NCBI RefSeq assembly: GCF_025446935.1
Contig: NZ_JAOEGN010000012.1
Location: forward strand, 1 to 64,000
DNA from: Paracholeplasma vituli
GTDB lineage: Bacteria; Bacillota_I; Bacilli_A; Acholeplasmatales; UBA5453
Direction of reading: 5' to 3'
Length of the DNA stretch: 64,000 nt
The notes under the pieces are model-generated. The model was not told where the DNA came from. It ran no database searches and was given only the letters and a program-made list of their open reading frames with translations. The translations under genes and the position numbers were made by a program. This document shows, piece by piece, positions 24,900-33,676 of the stretch. Position 1 is the first letter of the stretch. Each line of letters starts with the position of its first letter.

Positions 24900-26462
24900 A
24901 TGAAAAAAGTATTATTGTTACTTTTGGTAGCGTTTACAGGCTTGTTTTCGATTAATAGAGCTGTTGAAGTAAATGCTGCTGAAGGCGAAAAAGTAGTCAT
25001 TCATTACTACAAACTAGCGGGCGATTACGATGGTGTCGGCGTTTGGACTTGGGGTAATGGTGATGGCGGTAGTTCAGACGGTATCCCTGCAACTGGCTTT
25101 GATGCTGATGGCTGGGCAACTGTTACATTAAACGTTGATAAAGCAACTATGGGAGATACAGGATGGTTTATTCCATTTGGTAGAGGATTCGAAGGTGCAC
25201 CTATTGGTTCATGGCCTGCATGGGGCGATGGCGCTAAAGACAGTGCTGACGATGGCATCGATGGACAAAACGTATTCTATGATCGCACTGCTTTCAAAGC
25301 AAGTTCTGACAAAATTTTAAATGTTTACTTTGTTCAAGGACAAGCATTATCTTATCTTTCTAAGGATCAAGCGTTAATTGCAGCAGGTTTAGCAGTTGAA
25401 TCGACTACAACACCTGGTCAAATTAACAGCGACATTTTCGTATTGACTTATGTATACTATGATCCAACAGGTTCATACGAAGGTTGGAACATTTGGACAT
25501 GGGGCGAAGGTGGACTAACCGTTACACCTGAAAACCCAGTACAATTTACTGGCGAAGTCAACATCGAATACAATGGCATTATTGGTAAACACATGATTGC
25601 TTATATTCAAATTACTAAAGGTGAAACACTCACTAATCCTACCTTAGGTTTCATTTTAAGAACTGATTCATGGCAAAAGAAATACCCAGAAAATATTGTC
25701 TTCGCAATAACCAATGAATTCTTAGCACAAGGTTATGGCAGATTATTCTATCTAGCAGGTGAAGGTCAACTAAGAAGTGGCGATGTTAATGTGTTCTTGG
25801 CTGAAGCGTATGCATTCAAAGTCAGCACAGCGGTTGCTTCATCACAAACTCAAATTCAATTAACAGTTAATAAAGATATCAAGACTGTATTGGTTGATGA
25901 AGAAGGCGTTAAGACAGTTAATTTCAATAAATCTTGGATTACTTTAAAGGATAAAGATGGTGTTGTTATTCCGGTTGCAGACGTTTTATATGACTCAACA
26001 GTCAACGCAACTAAGAACTTTAGCTTAGTATTAGCTGAAGCAAACAAATTAGTTCCAGCTAAAGCACCTTATACAGTAACCTTTAATTATGAATCACAAA
26101 GTGCTGATCTACAAGTCGCTTATGACACAGTAGCACCTACATTCACATTAATTGATAGTGCAACACAACGTATTCAAATTGGTTCAACTTGGGCATTGGG
26201 TATTTACAGTGCAGATGATGATGTCGATGGCGTAGTTACTCCATTCGTAACAGCTTCTGGTATTGTTGACACAACTAAAGTTGGTACTTACACAGTTACT
26301 TTATCTGTTACAGACTCATTAGGTAACGTTGGTACACAAACCATTACTGTTGAAGTTTATGACCCATGTGCTGAAGAAGAAGCAACAGCATTTATGTGGG
26401 TAGCAATTTTATTAACACCGCTTGTCCTTGCAGGATTTGCTGTGAAGAAATTTGTGTTATAG
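24900..26462 (+). CDS. surface starch-binding protein with two CBM41-like domains
   Basis: A 520-residue secreted, membrane-anchored protein without a catalytic domain. A signal peptide (about 1-27) leads to a CBM41-like module (KVVIHYYKLAGDYDGVGVW, about 30-130) and a second similar module (LTYVYYDPTGSYEGWNIW, about 180-300), both with the aromatic residues that stack on alpha-glucans. A linker domain follows, then an Ig-like DUF5011-type module (about 415-485, VGTYTVTLSVTDSLGNVGTQ). The last 25 residues form a membrane helix. It probably captures starch or glycogen at the cell surface for pulA and the adjacent ABC transporter. AGGAGGAAAGT precedes the ATG. Confidence 0.85.
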   Translation: MKKVLLLLLVAFTGLFSINRAVEVNAAEGEKVVIHYYKLAGDYDGVGVWTWGNGDGGSSDGIPATGFDADGWATVTLNVDKATMGDTGWFIPFGRGFEGAPIGSWPAWGDGAKDSADDGIDGQNVFYDRTAFKASSDKILNVYFVQGQALSYLSKDQALIAAGLAVESTTTPGQINSDIFVLTYVYYDPTGSYEGWNIWTWGEGGLTVTPENPVQFTGEVNIEYNGIIGKHMIAYIQITKGETLTNPTLGFILRTDSWQKKYPENIVFAITNEFLAQGYGRLFYLAGEGQLRSGDVNVFLAEAYAFKVSTAVASSQTQIQLTVNKDIKTVLVDEEGVKTVNFNKSWITLKDKDGVVIPVADVLYDSTVNATKNFSLVLAEANKLVPAKAPYTVTFNYESQSADLQVAYDTVAPTFTLIDSATQRIQIGSTWALGIYSADDDVDGVVTPFVTASGIVDTTKVGTYTVTLSVTDSLGNVGTQTITVEVYDPCAEEEATAFMWVAILLTPLVLAGFAVKKFVL

Positions 26463-26475
26463 GAGGCATAACAAT

Positions 26476-27831
26476 ATGAAAAGAATATTAAATATCTCGC
26501 TTTCTGCGATGCTAACTGTTGTCATTGCCTCGTTTACAATCTTTGTATTAGCAGGTTGTGGCAATAAAGAAAAACCATGTGTTACACCAACTGGTGGCCA
26601 AGTTGTCAACGTTGGCAATATCGTAACACCAAAAGAAAAAGTAACCCTTTGGATCGATGGCGAAGGCTACGGTTCAGCTTTAAAAACTGCTTTTGAAGCT
26701 AAATATCCTAACTACATTCTTGAAGTTGAATCCGTTGGTTCTGTTGATACAAGAGCTAAACTTGAACTTCAAGGTAAAGATGGCGCAGACGTTATCGTCT
26801 TCCCACATGACCACATTGGTCTAGCATTACAAAGTGAAGTCATTCAAGCTGTTCCTGATACATTAGCAAACAAATTCAGAGATGATATGTTAGATGCTAC
26901 AATCGTTACAGTTGAAAATGGTGGTAAATTATATGGTGTGCCTCTACAAGCTGAATCTATCGCATTATATGCTAACATGAAGCTTGTTCAACCGTTAATC
27001 GACGGTGGTCAATTACCTGCTAATTTCACACTAGATGATATCTTCGCATTAGCAAGAACATACAATAATCCACAACAATCTAAATACCTATTTGGTATTG
27101 ACATTGATGACTATTATGTCGCACATTTCTTCTTCACATCATTCGGTGTAGAATTATTCGGACCTGCTCATAACGACCCTACTAAACTAGGTGTTGATGA
27201 CCCAGGTATGCTACAAGCATTAAACTTTATTTATAACGAATATGCTACCAGATTAGATGGTTCTAACCGTGTTAGAATTATGCCAGATACTTCAGTATTA
27301 ACTGGCGATTACATCAAGAAATCATTCGATGAAGGCAACATGCCATTCATTCTATCTGGTCCTTGGGGTATTGCAGCATCTGCAGATGCAGTTGAATTAG
27401 GTACAATCGATCTTAAGATCATGAAGGTGCCACAATTAACTGTTAACGGCGTTAAAGTTGACCCAGTTACATTCTCTGGTGTTCAAGTAGCTGCAGTCAG
27501 TGCATACACAGACGTACCTACAGCCGCATTCGCATTATTAGAATTCTTAGCGTCTGAAGAAGGCTTAACTATCATGTACCAAGAAACTGGTAAGTTACCT
27601 GCACTTAAAGACATTTCGAATATTCCTGGTCTTGCTGATGACGAATATCTAGCTGGTATCAGTGCGCAATTAGCGTTCTCACAACCAATGCCAAGTATTC
27701 CTCAAATGGGCTTCGTATGGAACACATACGCTACAATGTTAGCAGACGTATTCAACGGTACTAAGACACCTGCGGATGCAGTTGCAGCAGCGAAGACAAA
27801 CTATGAAGGCCTTGCTGGTTTAGGCAAATAA
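26476..27831 (+). CDS. malE: maltodextrin-type ABC transporter substrate-binding lipoprotein
   Basis: A CUT1-family extracellular solute-binding lipoprotein of 451 residues from the ATG at 26476 (AGGAGG upstream). An earlier in-frame ATG at 26452 lies within the previous gene. The lipobox is LAGC (Cys28). Features of the SBP_1 fold are VTLWIDGEGYGSALKTAF, GADVIVFPHD, YGVPLQAES, and a late GKLPALKD, as in maltose/maltodextrin binding proteins. Context next to starch-binding and pullulanase genes supports maltodextrin as the ligand; substrate is inferred. A stem-loop in the gap before the permease genes may lower their expression. Confidence 0.9.
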   Translation: MKRILNISLSAMLTVVIASFTIFVLAGCGNKEKPCVTPTGGQVVNVGNIVTPKEKVTLWIDGEGYGSALKTAFEAKYPNYILEVESVGSVDTRAKLELQGKDGADVIVFPHDHIGLALQSEVIQAVPDTLANKFRDDMLDATIVTVENGGKLYGVPLQAESIALYANMKLVQPLIDGGQLPANFTLDDIFALARTYNNPQQSKYLFGIDIDDYYVAHFFFTSFGVELFGPAHNDPTKLGVDDPGMLQALNFIYNEYATRLDGSNRVRIMPDTSVLTGDYIKKSFDEGNMPFILSGPWGIAASADAVELGTIDLKIMKVPQLTVNGVKVDPVTFSGVQVAAVSAYTDVPTAAFALLEFLASEEGLTIMYQETGKLPALKDISNIPGLADDEYLAGISAQLAFSQPMPSIPQMGFVWNTYATMLADVFNGTKTPADAVAAAKTNYEGLAGLGK

Positions 27832-27855
27832 TAATTAATTAATCAAAAACTGATG

Positions 27856-27882
27856 AAAAGCCATGGGTTAACTATGCCTTTT
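27856..27882 (+). terminator. attenuator-like stem-loop between binding protein and permease genes
   Basis: Stem AAAAG-CAT/ATG-CTTTT with one internal mismatch and a 9-base loop, followed by a T-rich tract. It sits in the 82-base gap between malE and malF. It probably terminates part of the transcripts so that binding protein exceeds permease. Confidence 0.55.
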
Positions 27883-27913
27883 CTTAAAGTTTTTATAAAG
27901 GAGCAAGCACGTT

Positions 27914-30097
27914 ATGAAAATGAATAAACTCCCGCATTTTTTGAAAGCATTTGCCTCATCAATCATTTGGGGATTAGGACAGGTATTCAATAAGCAGTTT
28001 GTAAAAGCGGCTATTTTTTTACTGATCTTTGTTTCGTTTTTAGGTATCGAAATATCTACAGGCGACTATTTTAATTCAAAACCATTTGATTTATATGCAT
28101 CTAAAATTGCCGGTGAGTATCTAGGCAGTGAAGCAATTAGAGATAACTCAGGAAATCAAAGTTTTTCACAAGAATTTCCAAGATGGTTACAGTTTAATAA
28201 TATTAACCCTACTGATACAGAGTGGCAAACATTCTTATCAGACCATAAATTTAACACATCAGATAATAGTGTGAATACAGATAAAATATTGACATTTGTC
28301 GGACAGCGTATTCGCAGTATTCATGAAGCTCAAAAGGATGCTCTACTCGCACAAGCAACCACGATTGCTGAAGGAGAAGCATTGACCTATGTTGAAGGGC
28401 AAGCAACGGACGCGTTACGTATCCAACTAGGCGATCCGACAGCCACCAAAGTCACACATCCTGTCGAATGGCAAGCACAGTTTGATCGGTTATATCCGAG
28501 TTTATATCCAACTAGATTAGAAAATCGAACACTTGTGAATTACGACAGATTGTATAAAAATAAGATGCTAGAGGATAAATTTCTATCTGGTCTTCAAGAT
28601 TATTTCTCACTTAAATCCACTCAACCAGGCAGTAACTTTATATCCATTACCGGTGATGACTGGAATGAGACATTACTAAGAATTTACTACGAAGCATTTC
28701 CAGAAGATTTTGCTGATGTTTACAATACATATGACAATTTTTACTATGAAAGAGGCGGCTTTTTCCTTAAAGGGTTGTGGTCAATCCTAACTTTAGGGGA
28801 AGCCCCACAAAGAACCATTGAAGCAAGTTCAAAAGTAAGTTTTTTAATGCCAGATGGCAAAATTGCTTTTAACTATGTTATCAGTGGTCATAACTCAACA
28901 CAACTATTACTTAGAGGTTTAATTTCTACACTTACTTTATTGTTCTTTGTGTTCTTATATGTTTGGAATATTAAAGATGCTTATAGAACTTCAGTCGAAC
29001 GACAAAGTGGCAAAAAAATCTCTGAAAGAGAGTATTTTAAAGAATTATATAACAACTCGTTTGAGTATATTGTATTGACTCCGGCGATTATACTATTGAC
29101 TTATATCACTGTCATGCCAATCTTATTTAGCTTCTTAATTGCTTTTACAAATTACAATAACCAACACATTCCACCAGCACAATTGGTTGACTGGGTAGGC
29201 ATCAAAAACTTTACTTCCTTATTTTCAATAGCTGGCGGTTCGACCATTCCATTTGGTCAAGTCTTCTGGAAAGTCCTCTCTTGGACATTGGTTTGGGCTG
29301 TAGGGGCTACATTCACCTGTTTCTTTGGTGGATTTATTCAAGCGGTTATCATCAATAACAAACGCGTCGTATTCAGAAAAGCATGGCGTGCAGTTCTTAT
29401 CTTACCTTGGGCTGTACCTGCATTGGTTTCCCAATTAATGTTTAAGGTTATTTTCCACGGTGACGGGATTGTCAACAAATTCCTTGAAACTGCTGGGATT
29501 AATGATTTCCTAAGATCAATTGGTAGCTTGGGTCGTCCGATGTCAGAACTCACGGTTGCGACAGCGACATTCATGGATCGAATTATTTATCTAGGGGATC
29601 AATCGATCAACTGGTTAGGCAACGAAGTCAATCCTTGGTTTGTTAGAATTTTCATCATTGTATTAAATATTTGGTTGGGTTTCCCATATTTCATGGCGCT
29701 CATGAGTGGGGTTATGACCAATATTTCTAAAGAACTTTATGAAGCATCGGAAATTGACGGCGCGACCCCATTAGTCCAGTTTAAGTCGATTACAATGCCG
29801 CTTGTACTTTATCAAACATCCCCATTGCTCATCATGACATTCGCCGGAAACTTTAACAACTTCGGGATGATATATTTCATCACTGGTGGTGGTCCAGGTG
29901 GCGGTAATGCTCAACGAGCCTATGCGGGTTATACGGATATCCTCATCTCATGGATTTATAAACTAACCACGGATGATAATATTCGTTGGTACTCCATGGC
30001 ATCTGTGTTCTCAATATTGATTTTCTTAATAATTGGTTCAATCAGTGCATGGAACTTCTTAAGAACCAAATCGTTTAAAGAGGAGGATATGATGTAA
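27914..30097 (+). CDS. malF: CUT1 sugar ABC transporter permease, MalF type, with large N-terminal extension
   Basis: A 727-residue permease, far longer than the usual 290-510 residues. Residues about 20-45 form a first membrane helix. A segment of about 280 residues (about 46-325), predicted extracytoplasmic, follows before the next helix. The canonical permease core starts near residue 375 (ILTPAIILLTYITVMPILFSFLIAF region). The EAA loop that contacts the ATPase is YEASEIDGATPLVQFKSITMP. GGAG precedes the ATG. No ATPase gene is in the operon, so a shared MsmK/MalK-type subunit must be encoded elsewhere. Confidence 0.88.
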   Translation: MKMNKLPHFLKAFASSIIWGLGQVFNKQFVKAAIFLLIFVSFLGIEISTGDYFNSKPFDLYASKIAGEYLGSEAIRDNSGNQSFSQEFPRWLQFNNINPTDTEWQTFLSDHKFNTSDNSVNTDKILTFVGQRIRSIHEAQKDALLAQATTIAEGEALTYVEGQATDALRIQLGDPTATKVTHPVEWQAQFDRLYPSLYPTRLENRTLVNYDRLYKNKMLEDKFLSGLQDYFSLKSTQPGSNFISITGDDWNETLLRIYYEAFPEDFADVYNTYDNFYYERGGFFLKGLWSILTLGEAPQRTIEASSKVSFLMPDGKIAFNYVISGHNSTQLLLRGLISTLTLLFFVFLYVWNIKDAYRTSVERQSGKKISEREYFKELYNNSFEYIVLTPAIILLTYITVMPILFSFLIAFTNYNNQHIPPAQLVDWVGIKNFTSLFSIAGGSTIPFGQVFWKVLSWTLVWAVGATFTCFFGGFIQAVIINNKRVVFRKAWRAVLILPWAVPALVSQLMFKVIFHGDGIVNKFLETAGINDFLRSIGSLGRPMSELTVATATFMDRIIYLGDQSINWLGNEVNPWFVRIFIIVLNIWLGFPYFMALMSGVMTNISKELYEASEIDGATPLVQFKSITMPLVLYQTSPLLIMTFAGNFNNFGMIYFITGGGPGGGNAQRAYAGYTDILISWIYKLTTDDNIRWYSMASVFSILIFLIIGSISAWNFLRTKSFKEEDMM

Positions 30098-30098
30098 T

Positions 30099-31472
30099 AT
30101 GACAATACTTCCTTATATATTCGGCATTTTAATAGTCGCGATGATGATTAACTTCAGCGTGACCATGACATTCGCGGATTCTAAAAAAATCAAACGTATT
30201 ACGGTTGCAAAACAGGCGTTTATACCCGTTTATGGACCGATGCAAGTAAGCAAAATGACCTCAGAGTTCAATAATCCAGGGTTGATTTCAAAGCGTTTAA
30301 ACACCAAAGAAGTCATCTTGATGACAATTAAGTTTTTAGTGCTTGTATTGACCTTTATTTGGGCATTGACACAAATTAACAGTGACATCGTTTTACTCAA
30401 GATGTTTGCAGTATTGGTATTATTAGTACTCATGTTTGTGAATCAATCGGTAACGCATTCGATTGCAGATAATCGCGGACAAAACACTATAATAGCAGGA
30501 TTATTAGGCTTTATACCATTGTTATCTGTAGGATATTATTTGTTGGTACCTTCCAAGCGTAATATCTTAGAACAAACTGTAAGAAAACAGTACTCAGTCA
30601 AAGAGTTACTAGGCCGTGGTGTGATTTACGCCGAAATGATTATGTTAGCGTTTGTGGTATTGGTACCAGTAATCTATATCATCGGTACTGCTTTAACCAA
30701 CTCATCAGAAATTCCATATCGTTTATGGCCAGAAGAAGTCTCATTTAAAAACTTTGAAATTTTATGGACTCAAAAATGGTTTAAAGTTGGACAAATTGAA
30801 CCGACTAGGGTTTGGTTTATCGAATGGTTTAAGAACACCATCGTGATTGCAATCGTGAACATGGTGGCCAGTGTCCTATTTATAACTGGGGCGGCTTATG
30901 TGTTCTCTAGATTTAAATTTAAGGGTAAAAAATTCGGTTTATTGACCATTATGATTATGCAAATGTTCCCAACCTTCTTAGGATTGGTTGCGATGTACAT
31001 TTTATTTGATACATTCGGGTTATTAAATAAACCATTAGCATTGGTAGTTATTTATACGGCAGGCGCGATTCCATTCAACGTATGGCTGATCAAGGGGTAC
31101 TTACAAGGCATTCCAAAAGACTTGGATGAATCCGCAACCATCGATGGCGCAAATAAACTACAAATTTTCTTTAAGATTATCCTGCCATTATCGTTACCGA
31201 TTTTGACATTTGTCGCCGTTGGACAGTTTATGGCACCATGGCTAGACTATATTCTACCGAGCTACATTTTAAGAGGTACAGGTGCGAATGCATCTAAGGG
31301 CTGGACCATCGCAATTGGTTTATTCAGATTCCTAGAATCTGGTAACTCATTGTACAGACCGACTCTATTCGCAGCAGGGGCGCTCGTCATTGCAGTACCG
31401 ATTACGATACTGTATATTGCGTTCCAAAAGTATCTCATCGAAGGTATGACTGCTGGCGCAACGAAAGGATAA
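30099..31472 (+). CDS. malG: CUT1 sugar ABC transporter permease, MalG type, with N-terminal membrane extension
   Basis: A 457-residue permease; typical MalG proteins are about 280-300. The extra N-terminal 180 residues hold about four membrane helices (near 5-20, 70-88, 95-115, 130-148). The standard core follows, with the EAA loop LDESATIDGANKLQIFFKIILP and the ending KYLIEGMTAGATKG, which is diagnostic of MalG (surface C-terminus LVxGLTAGxVKG). The ATG lies just after the malF stop, so translation is coupled. What the extra helices do is unknown. Confidence 0.9.
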   Translation: MTILPYIFGILIVAMMINFSVTMTFADSKKIKRITVAKQAFIPVYGPMQVSKMTSEFNNPGLISKRLNTKEVILMTIKFLVLVLTFIWALTQINSDIVLLKMFAVLVLLVLMFVNQSVTHSIADNRGQNTIIAGLLGFIPLLSVGYYLLVPSKRNILEQTVRKQYSVKELLGRGVIYAEMIMLAFVVLVPVIYIIGTALTNSSEIPYRLWPEEVSFKNFEILWTQKWFKVGQIEPTRVWFIEWFKNTIVIAIVNMVASVLFITGAAYVFSRFKFKGKKFGLLTIMIMQMFPTFLGLVAMYILFDTFGLLNKPLALVVIYTAGAIPFNVWLIKGYLQGIPKDLDESATIDGANKLQIFFKIILPLSLPILTFVAVGQFMAPWLDYILPSYILRGTGANASKGWTIAIGLFRFLESGNSLYRPTLFAAGALVIAVPITILYIAFQKYLIEGMTAGATKG

Positions 31473-31478
31473 TCGGAC

Positions 31479-31850
31479 ATGATAACAAAAATCAAAAAAG
31501 AATTATTATTAAACAGAGAATCGTATTTGATCATTTTAGGCGCATTCATTCATTTTCTATTCTTCTTCCTATTTGAATTCAAGAAAATAAATGTACCAAA
31601 CCCAGACATGGAAATTGCAGGGTTAACCATTGTATTCAGAATGTTTATCTTTATAGCGACCTTATATTTTGGTCTAAAGCTTAAAGATATCGCAGATGAT
31701 AATAAAGCACTGTCAGTCGGATTATTCGTTATAGCTTTAGTAGCGATTATTCCAAGTGCAGACCGTATAACTAATTTTGTTCCAGTTGTTCTATGGTTAG
31801 CTGTATCTATTTATATCATGATTAAATATAAAGTTTTTAGCAAGAAATAA
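31479..31850 (+). CDS. small four-helix membrane protein of unknown function
   Basis: A 123-residue protein with four predicted membrane helices (about 16-33, 44-64, 76-92, 98-115) and charged ends. I recognise no family. It starts 6 bases after malG and ends at a strong terminator, so it is the last gene of the alpha-glucan ABC operon and may assist the permeases. Confidence 0.65.
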   Translation: MITKIKKELLLNRESYLIILGAFIHFLFFFLFEFKKINVPNPDMEIAGLTIVFRMFIFIATLYFGLKLKDIADDNKALSVGLFVIALVAIIPSADRITNFVPVVLWLAVSIYIMIKYKVFSKK

Positions 31851-31860
31851 ATCAAACAAA

Positions 31861-31896
31861 AACCTACCAGTTTTCCAAAACAGGTAGGTTTTTTTC
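31861..31896 (+). terminator. strong terminator of the alpha-glucan ABC operon
   Basis: Stem AACCTACC-GTTTT/AAAAC-GGTAGGTT with a 2-base centre, followed by seven or more T residues. Confidence 0.9.
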
Positions 31897-31955
31897 ATCA
31901 TTTGCATTAAAACAATCCTGAAAATGGTATCTATCAAGTATTTTTTGTTTTTAAC

Positions 31956-31984
31956 TTGTTTGAGGGTATTGTTTAATATATAAT
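31956..31984 (+). promoter_or_regulatory. promoter of glnS
   Basis: TTGTTT, 17 bases, then consensus TATAAT (31979-31984), 22 bases before the start codon. Confidence 0.75.
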
Positions 31985-32005
31985 ATTAAGCTAGGAAGTG
32001 ATATT

Positions 32006-33637
32006 ATGGAAAACCATTCAAATTTTATTAAAACCATCATGATTCAAGACCTAGAATCGAAAAAACACACCGATATTATTACCCGTTTCCCACCGGAACC
32101 AAACGGTTATTTACATATTGGCCATGCCCGCGCAGTTATCAACAACTTTGAGCTTGCGAAGAACTTTGGCGGTAAGACCAATCTTAGATTTGACGATACC
32201 AACCCTGGTAAAGAAGATGTAGAATACGTGAACGCCATCATTGAAGATATCAAATGGTTAGGTTACACACCATCTAATATTTACTATGCATCTGACTACT
32301 TTGGTGAGATGTATAAACGCGCAGTACTACTCATTCAAAAAGGCTTAGCTTATGTCGATGATTTAACTGCAGAAGAAATCTCCAAAACGAGAGGTAACTT
32401 AACTACACCTGGTGTTGAATCTAAGAACCGTAATCGTCCAATTGAAGAAAACTTAAGACTTTTTGAAGCGATGAAAAATGGCGAATTTAAAGAGGGTGAA
32501 GTTGTACTTCGTGCGAAGATTGATATGTCGAGTCCGAATATGAACATGCGTGACCCTGTTTTATACCGTATCAGTTATGCAGAACACCACAATACAGGCA
32601 AACAATGGTGTATTTACCCAATGTATGACTATGCCCATCCACTCGAAGACGCGATTGAAGGAATTACCCATTCTCTTTGTAGCTTAGAGTTTGAAGACCA
32701 TAGACCGCTTTATGACTGGGTAGTACGTGAAACCGAAATGCCACTTGTTCCTAGACAAATCGAATTCGGTCGTTTATCGATTGAAAACACAGTGATGTCT
32801 AAACGCTATTTAAAACAACTTGTTGATGAGAAGAAAGTCATTGGTTGGGACGACCCACGAATGCCTACCCTCTCTGGGATGAGAAGAAGAGGTTATACCC
32901 CTGAAGCCATTCGTAACTTCATTTTAGGTACAGGGTTATCTAGAATTAACACAACCGTTTCTACAGAAATGCTTGAGTCCTTCTTAAGAGATGACTTATC
33001 AGTGAATACGGTTAAGATGATGGGTGTGGTGGATCCGCTTAAAGTGACCATCACTAACTATCCAGAAGGCCAATTCGAAACTTTATCGGTACCATTCGAT
33101 GTGAACCGTCCTGAACTAGGTAATAAAACCGTATTCTTTGGCAGAGATTTATACATCGAAAGAGAAGACTTTATAGAAGAAAAACCAAATAAAAACTGGA
33201 AACGTTTGGCTAAAGATGTTGAGGTTAGACTATTCCATGCTTACTTCATCAAATGTACAGATGTTATTAAAGACGCTTTTGGAAACATTACAGAAATTCT
33301 CGCAACCTACGACCCTGAAACCAAATCAGGTAGTGGATTTGATCAAAGAAAACCAAATGGAACCATTCACTTTGTATCTGCACATAACGCAATCAAAGCA
33401 CAATTCAACCTATTTGGACCACTAGTATTCGATGGGGACACCCCATTTATGGAACGCTTAAATCCGGAATCCTGGATAAAGAAACATGGATTTATTGAAG
33501 CTGCGTTCTCAGAAGCACTGCCAACCAAGTCATTCCAATTGATGCGTGTGGGCTACTTCACATTTGATAAACTATCGAACACAAACGATGTACAACTCAA
33601 TCGCATTGTTGAATTAAAGAGTTCATTCCAAAAATAA
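32006..33637 (+). CDS. glnS: glutaminyl-tRNA synthetase
   Basis: A class I synthetase that charges tRNA-Gln directly with glutamine. Its 543 residues match GlnRS. The HIGH motif is in GYLHIGHA (near 39), the KMSKS loop is VMSKRYLK, and [11 protein letters not shown] and the GlnRS-type C-terminal beta-barrels ([24 protein letters not shown]) separate it from GluRS. Many Firmicutes and mollicutes instead make Gln-tRNA through GluRS plus the amidotransferase GatCAB, so a true GlnRS here points to an alternative charging route or past transfer. It has its own promoter and terminator. Confidence 0.95.
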   Translation: MENHSNFIKTIMIQDLESKKHTDIITRFPPEPNGYLHIGHARAVINNFELAKNFGGKTNLRFDDTNPGKEDVEYVNAIIEDIKWLGYTPSNIYYASDYFGEMYKRAVLLIQKGLAYVDDLTAEEISKTRGNLTTPGVESKNRNRPIEENLRLFEAMKNGEFKEGEVVLRAKIDMSSPNMNMRDPVLYRISYAEHHNTGKQWCIYPMYDYAHPLEDAIEGITHSLCSLEFEDHRPLYDWVVRETEMPLVPRQIEFGRLSIENTVMSKRYLKQLVDEKKVIGWDDPRMPTLSGMRRRGYTPEAIRNFILGTGLSRINTTVSTEMLESFLRDDLSVNTVKMMGVVDPLKVTITNYPEGQFETLSVPFDVNRPELGNKTVFFGRDLYIEREDFIEEKPNKNWKRLAKDVEVRLFHAYFIKCTDVIKDAFGNITEILATYDPETKSGSGFDQRKPNGTIHFVSAHNAIKAQFNLFGPLVFDGDTPFMERLNPESWIKKHGFIEAAFSEALPTKSFQLMRVGYFTFDKLSNTNDVQLNRIVELKSSFQK

Positions 33638-33659
33638 AAAGGGGTTAAATCCCCTTTTC
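33637..33659 (+). terminator. terminator after glnS
   Basis: Perfect stem AAAAGGGG/CCCCTTTT with a 6-base loop. Confidence 0.8.
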
Positions 33660-33676
33660 ACTTTAAGGAGTTAAAT

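Noticed and set aside
31897-32005. T-box or other aminoacyl-tRNA leader for glnS
   Set aside because: Only 22 bases separate the -10 box from the start codon, too short for a T-box.
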